Assembly (NCBI RefSeq): GCF_001983165.1
Contig: NZ_MNPU01000047.1
Coordinates: 1 to 45,177, forward strand
Length of the DNA stretch: 45,177 bases
Source: Pseudomonas gessardii
Lineage (GTDB): Bacteria; Pseudomonadota; Gammaproteobacteria; Pseudomonadales; Pseudomonadaceae
Direction: 5' to 3'
Under the pieces are notes generated by a model that was not told the origin of the DNA, did no database searches, and saw only the letters and a list, made by a program, of their open reading frames with translations. Shown in pieces: positions 8,870 to 16,577 of this stretch (position 1 is its first letter; each line of letters begins with the position of its first letter). The translations under genes were made by a program, and so were the position numbers.

Positions 8870-10540
8870 TCATAGGTCAGCCAACTCGGGTTTCGCCATC
8901 CACTCACGGCCCTTGAGCATTCCCTTCCAGTACAGCGGTGGAAGAATTCGCTCCTTGAGCAGCCATGCCAGCCTCGATGGCCGGGTACCCTCAATCAGCC
9001 AGGATGGGAAGCTGGGGGCGACCTTGCCACCATAGGTGAACTCCGCCAGTACGATCTTGCCGCGTTCAACCGTCAGCGGGCAGGAGCCGTAACCGTCGTA
9101 ATGGGCACTGCCTTTTGCTTTACCCATGGCAGCCAACACATTATGGGCAACAACGGGAGCCTGCTTGCGTGCAGCCGCCGCGGTTTTGGCGTTGCTGGAG
9201 TTGGCGGCGTCTCCCAGCGCGTGAATATTTACCCAGGTTTTATGGCGCAGAGTGGCAGGGTCGACATCGATCCAGCCGGCCGCATCGACGAGAGGGCTGA
9301 CTCGGACAAAATCCGGCGCAATCTGCGGTGGTACAACATGAAGTAGATCGAAGTCTCGAGTAACAAGATGGGCGCTGCCATCCGGACTAACGCAGTTGAA
9401 TGTTGCAGTCCGTGCGGGTCCATTCACGCTGGTGAGTGTGTTGCCGAAGTTCAGGTCGATACCATAGGCCTTGATGTATTCCATCAGTGCGGGCACATAG
9501 TCGGGAACTCCGAACAGCACCGCGCCGGCGCTGCAAAACTCGATCTTGACGTTGTCCAATACACCGGTACGTTTCCAATGATCGGCAGAAAGGTACATTG
9601 CTTTTTGCGGCGCCCCGGCACATTTGATCGGCATGGGTGGTTGCGTGAAAATGGCTCGCCCACCACGCAGTTGCTGCACCAGTTCCCACGTATAAGGGGC
9701 AAGGTGATACAGGTAATTTGAAGTCACGCCGTTGCGACCCAGGGTGTCCGACAAACCCTCGATTGCATGCCAATTGAGCTTCAGGCCAGGGCACACGATC
9801 AGTTGCTCGTATTTGACGACTCTGCATCCATCAAGAATGACGGCATTTCTCTCGGGTTCGAAAGCGGCGACCGCCGACTTGATCCAGTGCACACCGCGGG
9901 GGATGGTCGTGCCCATCGTGTGGGCAGTTTGGGGCGCATCGAAGACACCACAGCCGACAAGTGTCCAGCCTGGCTGGTAGTAGTGCACATCTGCCGGGTC
10001 GATGATGGCAACGTCGAGTCCAGGATCTCGCGCCAGTAAACTGGATGCAGTCGCAATACCTGCCGCACCGCCCCCGATGATGACCACGGTATGCTGCGCC
10101 TCAGCCACTTCGACCGGCGTGCGCCCCTGATTCGCAATCCGGCGAATGACGCCTTTCATATCGAACCCGGCTTTTTTGGCCGTCTCGACGATGTATGGCA
10201 GGGGTTGTTGGCCCGCTTGTGACAGTGCCCACATCGTTGTCGAGCGCATGCCGGAACGGCAATAGGCCAACACCGGTTTTGGAAGAGTTTCAAGGAGCTT
10301 GCCGAAGGCAATACCTTGCTCGTCGGTCACTTTGCCTGATTCAGCGGGAAGGTAGTGCGCCTCAATACCGTTCGCTTGGGCCGTACGTTTGATTTCGGCA
10401 AACAAGGGTTGATCGCCGCCTTCGCCATCAGGACGGTTACACACAATGGCGCGAAAACCGTTTTCTTTTAGTTCAGCCAATTGGTTGGGAAAAATCTGTT
10501 CTGATACCGACAGTCCAGGCGCAAGGCAGCGAATGTCCAT
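8870..10540 (-). CDS. Rhodanese-like (DUF442) domain fused to type II sulfide:quinone oxidoreductase
   Basis: Residues 1-110 form a DUF442/Blh phosphatase-like domain with the rhodanese-type loop CRSGMR (C94). Residues 150-556 are an FAD oxidoreductase with the nucleotide motif IIGGGAAG and the features of human-type SQR: PIKCAGAPQK (C307), HVVPPQIAPD, GDAANSSNAKTAAA and DGYGSCPL (C487). The two cysteines match the catalytic pair that carries sulfane sulfur from sulfide, with electrons passed to quinone. The fused sulfurtransferase domain could accept the persulfide. It lies 52 bases after the dioxygenase gene and probably shares its sigma-54 promoter. Confidence 0.9.
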   Translation of the reverse strand: MDIRCLAPGLSVSEQIFPNQLAELKENGFRAIVCNRPDGEGGDQPLFAEIKRTAQANGIEAHYLPAESGKVTDEQGIAFGKLLETLPKPVLAYCRSGMRSTTMWALSQAGQQPLPYIVETAKKAGFDMKGVIRRIANQGRTPVEVAEAQHTVVIIGGGAAGIATASSLLARDPGLDVAIIDPADVHYYQPGWTLVGCGVFDAPQTAHTMGTTIPRGVHWIKSAVAAFEPERNAVILDGCRVVKYEQLIVCPGLKLNWHAIEGLSDTLGRNGVTSNYLYHLAPYTWELVQQLRGGRAIFTQPPMPIKCAGAPQKAMYLSADHWKRTGVLDNVKIEFCSAGAVLFGVPDYVPALMEYIKAYGIDLNFGNTLTSVNGPARTATFNCVSPDGSAHLVTRDFDLLHVVPPQIAPDFVRVSPLVDAAGWIDVDPATLRHKTWVNIHALGDAANSSNAKTAAAARKQAPVVAHNVLAAMGKAKGSAHYDGYGSCPLTVERGKIVLAEFTYGGKVAPSFPSWLIEGTRPSRLAWLLKERILPPLYWKGMLKGREWMAKPELADL

Positions 10541-10592
10541 AAGGGTCTCCGTTATGGGTATTTTTCTTATAGGTTTTTTGGGGGAGGCAACG

Positions 10593-11471
10593 TCAGGCGA
10601 CGTTGAGCGGGATTTTCAGGTAGCGCGTCCCGTTCGATTCGGGCTCAGGTAAGTGCCCTGCCCGCATGTTGACCTGAACGGATGGCAGGATCAGTGTCGG
10701 CATGTCCATCGATGCATCACGCTTGGTGCGCATCGCCACGAACTCCTCCTCGCTGATGCCATTACGCACATGAACGTTGTGCGCGCGTTGGTCTGCAACG
10801 GTACTGACGAACTGCACCTCGCGGCCACCAGGCTGGTAGTCGTGGCACATGTACAGCAAGGTATTGGCCGGCAGACTTAGCACCTTGTTGATTGACTGGA
10901 ACAACGTACGCGCATTGCCTCCGGGAAAGTCACAGCGTGCAGTACCGTAGTCCGGCATAAACAAGGTATCGCCGACGAACGCAGCCGTTTCGGTCCCATC
11001 GCTGATCACATAAGTCATACAGGCTGGTGTATGGCCCGGTGTATGGAGCGCGTGGCATTGCAGCGTGCCAATGGCAAACGGCTCGTCATTAACGAACAGG
11101 TGATCGAACTGGCTTCCATCGCGGGCCATATCGCCAGCTGTATTGAACAGAGTGCCAAACACCTCCTGCACCGTCGAAATCTGACTGCCGATCCCTATTT
11201 TTCCACCGAGCTTTTCCTTCAGGTAGGGCGCGGCCGTCAGGTGGTCTGCGTGGACGTGGGTCTCAAGAATCCAGTCGACCCTCGCATTGAGTTCGTTCAC
11301 CCTCGCAATCAACTTGTCGGCAGACGTTGTGGCGGTGTGGCCGGATTTGGGGTCGTAGTCAAGTACGCTGTCCACTAAGGCGCAGTGGTTGGTCGCTTCA
11401 TCCAGCACGAGGTAGCTGACAGTATTGGTAGCAGAATCGAAGAATCCTTCGACGTGAAGTTTTACGCTCAT
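10593..11471 (-). CDS. Persulfide dioxygenase-like metallo-beta-lactamase fold protein (copy 2)
   Basis: The 292-residue protein carries ETHVHADHLTAAPYL near residue 69, HTPGHTPACMTYV, GDTLFMPDYGTARCDFPGG and MCHDYQPGG, the metal-binding and substrate motifs of ETHE1-like persulfide dioxygenases. It closely resembles the 4099-4962 product along its whole length. It is first in the SQR operon, with AAGGAGACAGGTC before its ATG and a sigma-54 type promoter about 40 bases upstream, divergent from fisR. With SQR it would turn sulfide into persulfide and then sulfite. Confidence 0.9.
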   Translation of the reverse strand: MSVKLHVEGFFDSATNTVSYLVLDEATNHCALVDSVLDYDPKSGHTATTSADKLIARVNELNARVDWILETHVHADHLTAAPYLKEKLGGKIGIGSQISTVQEVFGTLFNTAGDMARDGSQFDHLFVNDEPFAIGTLQCHALHTPGHTPACMTYVISDGTETAAFVGDTLFMPDYGTARCDFPGGNARTLFQSINKVLSLPANTLLYMCHDYQPGGREVQFVSTVADQRAHNVHVRNGISEEEFVAMRTKRDASMDMPTLILPSVQVNMRAGHLPEPESNGTRYLKIPLNVA

Positions 11472-11525
11472 GACCTGTCTCCTTAGGGGGCTTTTAGCGA
11501 GCCGCTCACACTAAGGACTGACATA

Positions 11526-11540
11526 GCAATAAGTTTGCCA
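11526..11540 (-). promoter_or_regulatory. Sigma-54 (-24/-12) promoter of the dioxygenase-SQR operon
   Basis: On the minus strand the sequence TGGCAAACTTATTGC matches the -24 GG / -12 GC consensus with exactly ten bases between the two dinucleotides. It faces the dioxygenase gene and lies about 55 bases upstream of its start codon. The divergent neighbour is a sigma-54 activator, which supports the call. Confidence 0.8.
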
Positions 11541-11635
11541 GGCCAAAATCGTACAGAAATATAATCTTATCTACTTGATTTCATTAAGTTTAATTATTTG
11601 TTTGAGGTTGGCTTTTTTCTACGTCGACCCAAATC

Positions 11636-11678
11636 CACTGCCATTGGCAGTGCCTGTTGACAGAGGTGGCAGTGCCAC
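11636..11678. promoter_or_regulatory. Candidate FisR upstream activating sites
   Basis: Two inverted repeats stand here: CACTGCCATTGGCAGTG (11636-11652) and GTGGCAGTGCCAC (11666-11678). They lie about 100-140 bases upstream of the sigma-54 promoter at 11526-11540, a usual distance for enhancer-binding proteins. The same CTGCCA/TGGCAG half-site recurs at 13055-13123 in front of cydP. The second repeat falls just before fisR itself and could also mediate autoregulation. Confidence 0.6.
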
Positions 11679-11708
11679 AACAGGATGGAGGAATTCTCGG
11701 GAGCCACC

Positions 11709-13031
11709 ATGAAGACCATCCTGCCCACCTCTGACAACTCACTCCCACACCCGGATCAAGTGCAGTCACTTGTTTCGTTTCTTGAACACGAACCCCAGCC
11801 GATGATCGTGCTCGATCCGGAGTACAACATCCTGGCTGCCAACACTGCCTATCAGCGGCAGTTCGGCAGCGCTGAAAAACCCTTTATCGGTCATAAGTGT
11901 TATCAAATCTCACACCATTACGATGTCCCTTGTGATCAGGCGGGTGAGAATTGTCCGATGAAAAAGGCGCAGGAAATGCGCGGGCCTGATCGTGTTTTGC
12001 ACATTCACCACACGCCACGGGGACCTGAGCATGTCGACGTCGAATTGCGCCCGATTCTAGATGAGCACGGTGTTATTACCGCCTATGTGGAGCGTCTCAC
12101 ACTGGTCCGCAGCGCGTCAGCGCGACCCAGCAACGAAGGGCTGGTTGGCTGTTCACCCGCCTTTAACCTCGCCCTGTCTGAGCTGCAGCGGGTCGCACCA
12201 TCAATGCTCCCGGTACTGCTGTTAGGCGAGTCCGGCACGGGCAAAGAGTTGTTCGCCCGCGCGGTACATGAAACCAGCGAGCGGGCCACTGGACCCTTTG
12301 TAGTCGTAGATTGCTCAGGATTGACCGAAACGTTGTTTGAGAGCGAGCTGTTCGGCCATGAAAAAGGAGCATTCACCGGTGCCACCACGCGCAAGCCTGG
12401 TTTGGTCGAAACAGCCCAGGGCGGCACGTTGTTTCTTGATGAGATTGGCGATGTTCCGCTGGCAATGCAGGTAAAACTGTTGCGCCTGATCGAATCGGGC
12501 ACCTATCGCCGTGTCGGCAGTGTCGAGACCCTTCACGCCAACTTCAGGTTAATTGCTGCGACCCACAAACCATTGGAAAAAATGATGGAGAAAGGAGAGT
12601 TCAGACAGGACCTGTACTACCGCATCAGCGCCTTTCCAATTCAGTTACCACCCTTGCGTAACCGAGTTGAAGACATTGGTTTGCTTGTGAATTCATTTCT
12701 ACAACGTGCCGGTACAGGCAAGCGCCGGCTGACAATAGATGCGGATGCACTGACACAATTGCAGCGGTTTTCCTGGCCCGGCAATATCCGTGAATTACGC
12801 AATGTTCTGGAAAGAGCCAGTCTGTTCGCTGACGATGGAGTGATCCGCTCCATACATTTACCCCAGGCCTCCGTCGTGATGTCTCAGTCCTCGACTTCCA
12901 CCCCTTTCGACGGCGGCACGCTGGTACAGGCACTCGCTACTTTTAAAGGTACCCGCAGTGAGCTGGCCAAGCACATGGGTATTAGCGAACGTACTTTGTA
13001 CAGACGACTGAAAGAGCAAGGTTTGGCCTAG
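11709..13031 (+). CDS. fisR: FisR-type sulfide/persulfide-responsive sigma-54 activator
   Basis: The 440-residue protein has an N-terminal PAS-like sensor (about 20-125), an AAA+ domain with Walker A GESGTGKE, the sigma-54 contact motif GAFTGA and Walker B LFLDEIGD, and a C-terminal Fis-type helix-turn-helix (SELAKHMGISERTLYRRL). In the sensor, GHKC, VPC and ENC give cysteines 64, 75 and 82. The spacings of 11 and 7 are identical to the three persulfide-reactive cysteines of Cupriavidus FisR (53, 64, 71). GGGAG lies five bases before ATG 11709; an ATG at 11685 is an alternative start. It is divergent from the dioxygenase-SQR operon. Confidence 0.9.
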   Translation: MKTILPTSDNSLPHPDQVQSLVSFLEHEPQPMIVLDPEYNILAANTAYQRQFGSAEKPFIGHKCYQISHHYDVPCDQAGENCPMKKAQEMRGPDRVLHIHHTPRGPEHVDVELRPILDEHGVITAYVERLTLVRSASARPSNEGLVGCSPAFNLALSELQRVAPSMLPVLLLGESGTGKELFARAVHETSERATGPFVVVDCSGLTETLFESELFGHEKGAFTGATTRKPGLVETAQGGTLFLDEIGDVPLAMQVKLLRLIESGTYRRVGSVETLHANFRLIAATHKPLEKMMEKGEFRQDLYYRISAFPIQLPPLRNRVEDIGLLVNSFLQRAGTGKRRLTIDADALTQLQRFSWPGNIRELRNVLERASLFADDGVIRSIHLPQASVVMSQSSTSTPFDGGTLVQALATFKGTRSELAKHMGISERTLYRRLKEQGLA

Positions 13032-13054
13032 TAGCTAGTGCTCACGCCGCACGA

Positions 13055-13123
13055 CTGCCAATGACTGCCACTCTGGCAGATTGGCAGCGTATTAACCTGC
13101 CAAGACATCCACTGCCTTGGCAG
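13055..13123. promoter_or_regulatory. CTGCCA/TGGCAG inverted repeats, candidate FisR sites upstream of cydP
   Basis: A nested dyad runs CTGCCAAT (13055-13062), CTGCCA (13065-13070), TGGCAG (13074-13079), ATTGGCAG (13080-13087). A second pair is CTGCCAAG (13097-13104) with CTTGGCAG (13116-13123). The half-site equals that upstream of fisR. The second dyad is followed by TTTTATC, so a fisR terminator is an alternative or additional function. Confidence 0.5.
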
Positions 13124-13174
13124 TTTTATCATTAAGTAACTGTTATTAAACGATAAAAATAAAAACTCCCCCCT

Positions 13175-13190
13175 TGGCATGCCGTGTGCA
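13175..13190 (+). promoter_or_regulatory. Candidate sigma-54 promoter of cydP-cioA
   Basis: TGGCATGCCGTGTGCA has the -24 GG and -12 GC with the required ten-base spacing. Transcription would start close to the cydP ATG at 13203, giving an almost leaderless message, which is a reason for caution. Confidence 0.45.
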
Positions 13191-13202
13191 AACTGCATAG
13201 TC

Positions 13203-13379
13203 ATGACCATTTCCGACAAACGACTGCGACGCCATCTGCTCTCAGCAGTAGTGATCAAGCTACTGGTGCTGACAGTGCTGTGGTGGCTGTTCATCCGGGA
13301 TTCGCACGTCAGCGTCGACCCGAACACCATCGGCGCCAGGTTCGGTGTACCCACCTCGACTCAAGGGGCAAGCAAGTGA
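13203..13379 (+). CDS. cydP: CydP-like small subunit of cytochrome bd-type oxidase
   Basis: The 58-residue protein MTISDKRLRRHLLSAVVIKL and onward has one transmembrane segment (about 12-35) with the pattern KRLRRHL...KLLVL..LWWLFIRD, followed by a short periplasmic tail with VSVD. This matches the small CydP protein encoded before cydA/cioA in Pseudomonas and relatives. The stop overlaps the GTG start of the next frame (GTGA), so the two were translationally coupled. No Shine-Dalgarno sequence is visible. A bd oxidase next to SQR makes sense, because bd-type oxidases tolerate sulfide. Confidence 0.7.
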   Translation: MTISDKRLRRHLLSAVVIKLLVLTVLWWLFIRDSHVSVDPNTIGARFGVPTSTQGASK

Positions 13380-13447
13380 TTTCAGAACAACTGGTGGATT
13401 TGTCTCGGCTGCAGTTTGCAGCCACTGCGCTTTACCACTTTCTTTTT
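13376..13447 (+). pseudogene. cioA: cioA/cydA remnant (first 24 codons) cut by the transposon
   Basis: The frame starting at GTG 13376 reads MISEQLVDLSRLQFAATALY then HFLF, the conserved N-terminus of cytochrome bd oxidase subunit I. After HFLF the sequence enters the transposon end at 13448, and translation would run on to a stop at 13576 in unrelated codons. The rest of cioA and cioB is not found after the transposon's other end. The oxidase cannot be made from this copy. Confidence 0.8.
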
Positions 13448-13485
13448 GGGGACGATAGAGAATTCGGAAAAAATCGTACGCTAAG
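13448..13485 (+). repeat. Left terminal inverted repeat of the Tn1721-like transposon
   Basis: The 38-bp end begins GGGGACGATAGAGAATTCGG and ends TCGTACGCTAAG. Compared with the right end it differs only at positions 6-11; the inner 27 bases are identical. Confidence 0.9.
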
Positions 13486-13550
13486 CTTCGCGAGTTCTTG
13501 TAACCAATTCATTGTTTTTTCAATGGATGAAAGAAAATGGCGAAAGCTAT

Positions 13551-13599
13551 TTGACAAACAAATCGGGATCTTATAACTTACCTACCAAGTAGTCGGTAG
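13551..13599 (+). promoter_or_regulatory. Cargo operon promoter with TetR-type operator 1
   Basis: A -35 TTGACA (13551-13556) is followed by a TATAACTT -10 region (13572-13579). Directly downstream is the inverted repeat CTACCAAGTAGTCGGTAG (13582-13599). The same operator recurs as CTACCATTTAGTTGGTAG at 14902-14919. Its position over the transcription start suggests repression by the TetR protein of this operon. Confidence 0.65.
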
Positions 13600-13612
13600 A
13601 TGAAATAAAGCC

Positions 13613-14293
13613 ATGAAACTCAATTCAGATCTTTCGCAGCGTGTTGTCGTCGAGCCTTCAAGCTTACAGTGGGTCGATTCGCCAGCGACCGGGATTCAAC
13701 GCCAGTTACTGGAGCGTGATGGCGACGAAGTGGCGCGTGCCACCTCGATCGTGCGATACGCGCCGGGCTCCGCTTTTGAAAATCATAAGCACGACTTGGG
13801 CGAGGAGATTCTGGTCCTGGACGGCGAATTCAGCGACGAATCCGGGACCTTCGGGCCTGGGACTTACATCAAGAATCCACCAGGTTCTTCGCATGCACCG
13901 AGCTCCGCGACGGGTTGCACGTTGTTCGTCAAGCTGCGCCATCTTGATCTAGCCGACAGCCAACGCACCGTGGTCGACACCCGTAACGGCCCCTGGTTTC
14001 CAGGCCTCGTGCCGGGTCTGTCGGTGATGCCACTTTCTGAGTTCGACACACAACATACGGCTTTGGTGCGCTGGGCCCCGGGGACACGATTCAATTCGCA
14101 TCGTCACTACGGCGGTGAAGAAATCTATGTGTTGGAAGGCGTCTTTGAGGATGAGTTCGGAAGCTACCCTACCGGCACATGGATGCGCAGTCCGCATTTG
14201 AGTGCTCACCGTCCCTTCAGCAATACAGGCTGCACCATCCTGGTCAAGACAGGCCACCTGCCAGTCGCCGAATCAAATGAGGCGCTTGCATGA
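13613..14293 (+). CDS. Two-domain cupin (ChrR-like) protein
   Basis: The 226-residue protein contains two cupin repeats. Around residues 60-110 it reads HKHDLGEEILVLDGEFSDE with GTYIKNPPGSSHAP; around 163-210 it reads HRHYGGEEIYVLEGVFEDEF with GTWMRSPHLSAH. Each supplies the His/Glu metal ligands of a ChrR-type cupin. ChrR-like cupins act as zinc-binding anti-sigma or sensory domains or as small dioxygenases; no ECF sigma gene is next to it here, so an enzymatic or metal-dependent detoxification role is possible. The stop overlaps the next start (ATGA). Confidence 0.75.
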   Translation: MKLNSDLSQRVVVEPSSLQWVDSPATGIQRQLLERDGDEVARATSIVRYAPGSAFENHKHDLGEEILVLDGEFSDESGTFGPGTYIKNPPGSSHAPSSATGCTLFVKLRHLDLADSQRTVVDTRNGPWFPGLVPGLSVMPLSEFDTQHTALVRWAPGTRFNSHRHYGGEEIYVLEGVFEDEFGSYPTGTWMRSPHLSAHRPFSNTGCTILVKTGHLPVAESNEALA

Positions 14294-14874
14294 AGCATTT
14301 CTCCGAAATCTCGCCGACCGCCGAGCGGGTGGTCGATGCCGCTGAAGGGTTGGTACAGCAGCACGGCTACAACGGCTTCTCATACGACGACGTGGCCCAG
14401 TTGGTAGGCATCAAAAAACCAAGTATCCACCACCACTTTCCCAAGAAGGGTGAACTCGTGGCCGTGGTCGCACAGCGCTACACGCACCGGTTTCGTGAGG
14501 AGTTGCTGAGCATCGAAGGGCAGCATGCGAAAGCGCCTGACAGGCTAACTGCGTATGCGGCACTTTTCGAACGCACCTTCGCCAAGGACCGGCGCCTTTG
14601 TGTCTGCGGCATGTTGGGTGCCGAGTCGGACTCGCTGCCGGACGCCGTTGTGAGCGAGGTCGAGCGATTCTTTAAAGTCAATCTCGACTGGTTGACTCTT
14701 GTCGTTGCCGATGGTCAGCGTGCCGCGCTGATCACCTCGAATTCCACCCCAGAGGCTCTCGCAGAGGCATTCTTGTGCGCGTTGGAAGGCTCGATGATGG
14801 TGGGCCGTGGCATGCGGTCGTCACGCGGACCGGCCGAAGTTGGAAACACTTTTCTTTCCACCGTGTTGACCTGA
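14290..14874 (+). CDS. TetR/AcrR family regulator
   Basis: The 194-residue protein has a typical TetR N-terminal helix-turn-helix (FSYDDVAQLVGIKKPSIHHHFPKKGEL, roughly residues 30-60) and an all-helical ligand domain. Two cysteines in LCVCGMLGAESDSLP near residue 100 occur in a conserved stretch of this subgroup and could sense electrophiles. It overlaps the cupin stop by four bases. Two copies of the dyad CTACCA-N6-YGGTAG, before the cupin gene and before the SDR gene, are the likely operators. Confidence 0.85.
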   Translation: MKHFSEISPTAERVVDAAEGLVQQHGYNGFSYDDVAQLVGIKKPSIHHHFPKKGELVAVVAQRYTHRFREELLSIEGQHAKAPDRLTAYAALFERTFAKDRRLCVCGMLGAESDSLPDAVVSEVERFFKVNLDWLTLVVADGQRAALITSNSTPEALAEAFLCALEGSMMVGRGMRSSRGPAEVGNTFLSTVLT

Positions 14875-14901
14875 GGTCGGCACTTTTTTTGCAACACAAC
14901 C

Positions 14902-14919
14902 CTACCATTTAGTTGGTAG
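14902..14919 (+). promoter_or_regulatory. TetR-type operator 2, upstream of the SDR gene
   Basis: CTACCATTTAGTTGGTAG repeats the operator found at 13582-13599, with the same arms and six-base spacer. It lies 15 bases before the SDR start codon, just upstream of the ribosome binding site AAGGAG. Confidence 0.65.
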
Positions 14920-14933
14920 TTAAGGAGATTATT

Positions 14934-15710
14934 ATGAGTACTGAATTTAATGGCAAGAAGTTGTTGGTCATCGGCGGCACTAGCGGGATGGGACTGCAAA
15001 CTGCCCGCATGGTTCTTGAGCAAGGCGGAAGCGTCGTCATCGTCGGTCACCGTGAAGACAAGGCCGAAGAGGCCCGCAAGGCGCTGTCGTCGTTGGGCAC
15101 CGTGACCGCCCTGACTGCCGATCTCTCGCGAGCCGAAGATGTGAAGCGACTCCTGCATACCATCGATGAACACCACAAGGACATCAATCTTCTGGTCAAC
15201 GCGGCTGGGGTGTTCTTCCCGAAGGCGTTTCTTGAGCACACGGAAAGTGATTACGAACAATATTTGACGTTGAATAAAGCGTTCTTCTTCATCACACAAA
15301 AAGTCGTGGCCAATCTCGTGGCCAGCGAGCGTCCCGGCGCCATTGTGAACATCGGCTCGATGTGGGGCAAGCAGGCGATTGCGGCTACGCCGTCGTCCGC
15401 GTATTCGATGGCAAAAGCAGGTTTGCATTCGCTGACCCAGCACCTTGCGATGGAGCTGGCATCCAAACAAATCAGGGTCAATGCCGTTTCTCCGGCGGTT
15501 GTCGAAACGCCGATTTACGAGGGATTCATACCCAAGGCCGAGGTTCATGGCGCCTTACAGGGATTCAACAGCTTCCACCCAATCGGCAGGGTTGGGACGC
15601 CACAAGACGTCGCCGAGGTCATCCTCTTCCTGTTGTCGGACAAGGCAGCATGGGTGACGGGCGCAATCTGGGACGTTGACGGCGGCGTGATGGCCGGGCG
15701 TAACACATAA
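14934..15710 (+). CDS. Short-chain dehydrogenase/reductase
   Basis: The 258-residue protein is a classical SDR: cofactor motif GGTSGMGLQTA near residue 14, NAAG near 90, a catalytic Ser in NIGSMWGKQ, the YxxxK pair in SAYSMAKAGL near residue 157, and the ending WVTGAIWDVDGGVMAGRN. These enzymes reduce or oxidise carbonyl and alcohol groups with NAD(P)H; the substrate is not readable from the sequence. AAGGAG precedes ATG 14934. It is probably repressed by the TetR protein through the operator 15 bases upstream. Confidence 0.85.
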   Translation: MSTEFNGKKLLVIGGTSGMGLQTARMVLEQGGSVVIVGHREDKAEEARKALSSLGTVTALTADLSRAEDVKRLLHTIDEHHKDINLLVNAAGVFFPKAFLEHTESDYEQYLTLNKAFFFITQKVVANLVASERPGAIVNIGSMWGKQAIAATPSSAYSMAKAGLHSLTQHLAMELASKQIRVNAVSPAVVETPIYEGFIPKAEVHGALQGFNSFHPIGRVGTPQDVAEVILFLLSDKAAWVTGAIWDVDGGVMAGRNT

Positions 15711-15724
15711 TGGGGGAACGAGAA

Positions 15725-16291
15725 ATGAACACAAACATTAAAGGAACTCCCGGCAACGGGATCAACGTCGGCGCATTGCGTGAGTTTGCAGATCAGGTCG
15801 CAGCAAAGCCCGCCGCAGGCATCGCGACGTTCGGCGTCGTGACAACCTGGGAGGGTGGCACCCGGACGCGTGCGCGAACCATGCCGCTCGTACTAGGTGA
15901 CACGGCCTTGGCGCGCGGCTTTGTCATCGACGCGGACGAACCGGCAGAATTGCTCGGTACCGACACGGCCGCTAATCCACAAGAATTGATCCTGGCTGCG
16001 TTGAACGCATGCATGACTGCAACCTACGCGGCAAATGCGGCGGCAATGAACATCGAGTTGCAATCGCTGACTATCCGCACGAAGGGAAGCCTCGATCTGA
16101 GAGGTTTTCTTGGAATCGATCCTGGGATCAATCCAGGGTACGACCAGGTCGAGTATGAGGTCGAAATGGAGTCGTCGGCGGATTCGGCGGCGCTGAAAGC
16201 ATTGCACGCGCAGGTGCAGCGAACATCGCCGAATTACCACAACTTCGCGAGAGCCATTGATCTCAAGGCCAAGCTGACCATTCTCCAATGA
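15725..16291 (+). CDS. OsmC family protein (transposon cargo)
   Basis: The 188-residue protein contains NPQELILAALNACMTATYA, the OsmC helix with its conserved Cys near residue 92, and a DxR-type core. The usual second Cys in the C-terminal V-x-C segment is replaced by TSPNYHNFAR, as in the subfamily with one Cys. OsmC proteins reduce organic peroxides or handle sulfane sulfur. ATG 15725 has a purine-rich stretch GGGGGAACGAG before it; ATG 15710, overlapping the SDR stop, is the alternative. It completes the cargo operon. Confidence 0.75.
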   Translation: MNTNIKGTPGNGINVGALREFADQVAAKPAAGIATFGVVTTWEGGTRTRARTMPLVLGDTALARGFVIDADEPAELLGTDTAANPQELILAALNACMTATYAANAAAMNIELQSLTIRTKGSLDLRGFLGIDPGINPGYDQVEYEVEMESSADSAALKALHAQVQRTSPNYHNFARAIDLKAKLTILQ

Positions 16292-16344
16292 TCGAGTCAG
16301 TGTTTCCCGTGGTTGGCTGACGGGAGGCCAAACCAGATGCGCTA

Positions 16345-16369
16345 TGACGGAAGGTTCAACCTTCCGTCA
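16345..16369 (+). terminator. Hairpin after the cargo operon
   Basis: A perfect 10-bp stem TGACGGAAGG / CCTTCCGTCA with loop TTCAA lies 54 bases after the OsmC stop. No U-tract follows, so it may act as an mRNA-stabilising hairpin or a weak terminator. Confidence 0.5.
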
Positions 16370-16389
16370 TCACGTTCTCTGGAATACGC

Positions 16390-16577
16390 AGTGTCAATTT
16401 GAGGTACACCCTAACCGGATGTCAGGCAGGGTCGCGCCGCTTAGTCAGAATAGAGTCCGTTTCCGCATTTTGTGACACATGCCCGCGAAGGTTATAGATT
16501 TCAGCCTGACAGAAACTGGCTTTGAGGCGCAACGGAACAGAAAGTGCACTTAAGCCGCCTTCAACCAAGGAGACATC
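16390..16577. other. res site region of the Tn1721-like transposon
   Basis: The non-coding interval before tnpR matches the place of the three-subsite res in Tn1721/Tn21 elements, where resolvase binds, recombines cointegrates and represses tnpR and tnpA. Short TGTCA-containing dyads are visible, for example TGTCAATTTGAGGTACACC and TTTTGTGACACATG, but I did not fix the subsite borders. Confidence 0.5.

Noticed and set aside
13055..13123. CTGCCA repeats read purely as a fisR terminator
   Set aside because: The first dyad has no U-tract and the same half-site recurs upstream of fisR away from any gene end, so regulatory sites are favoured; the second dyad could still terminate.
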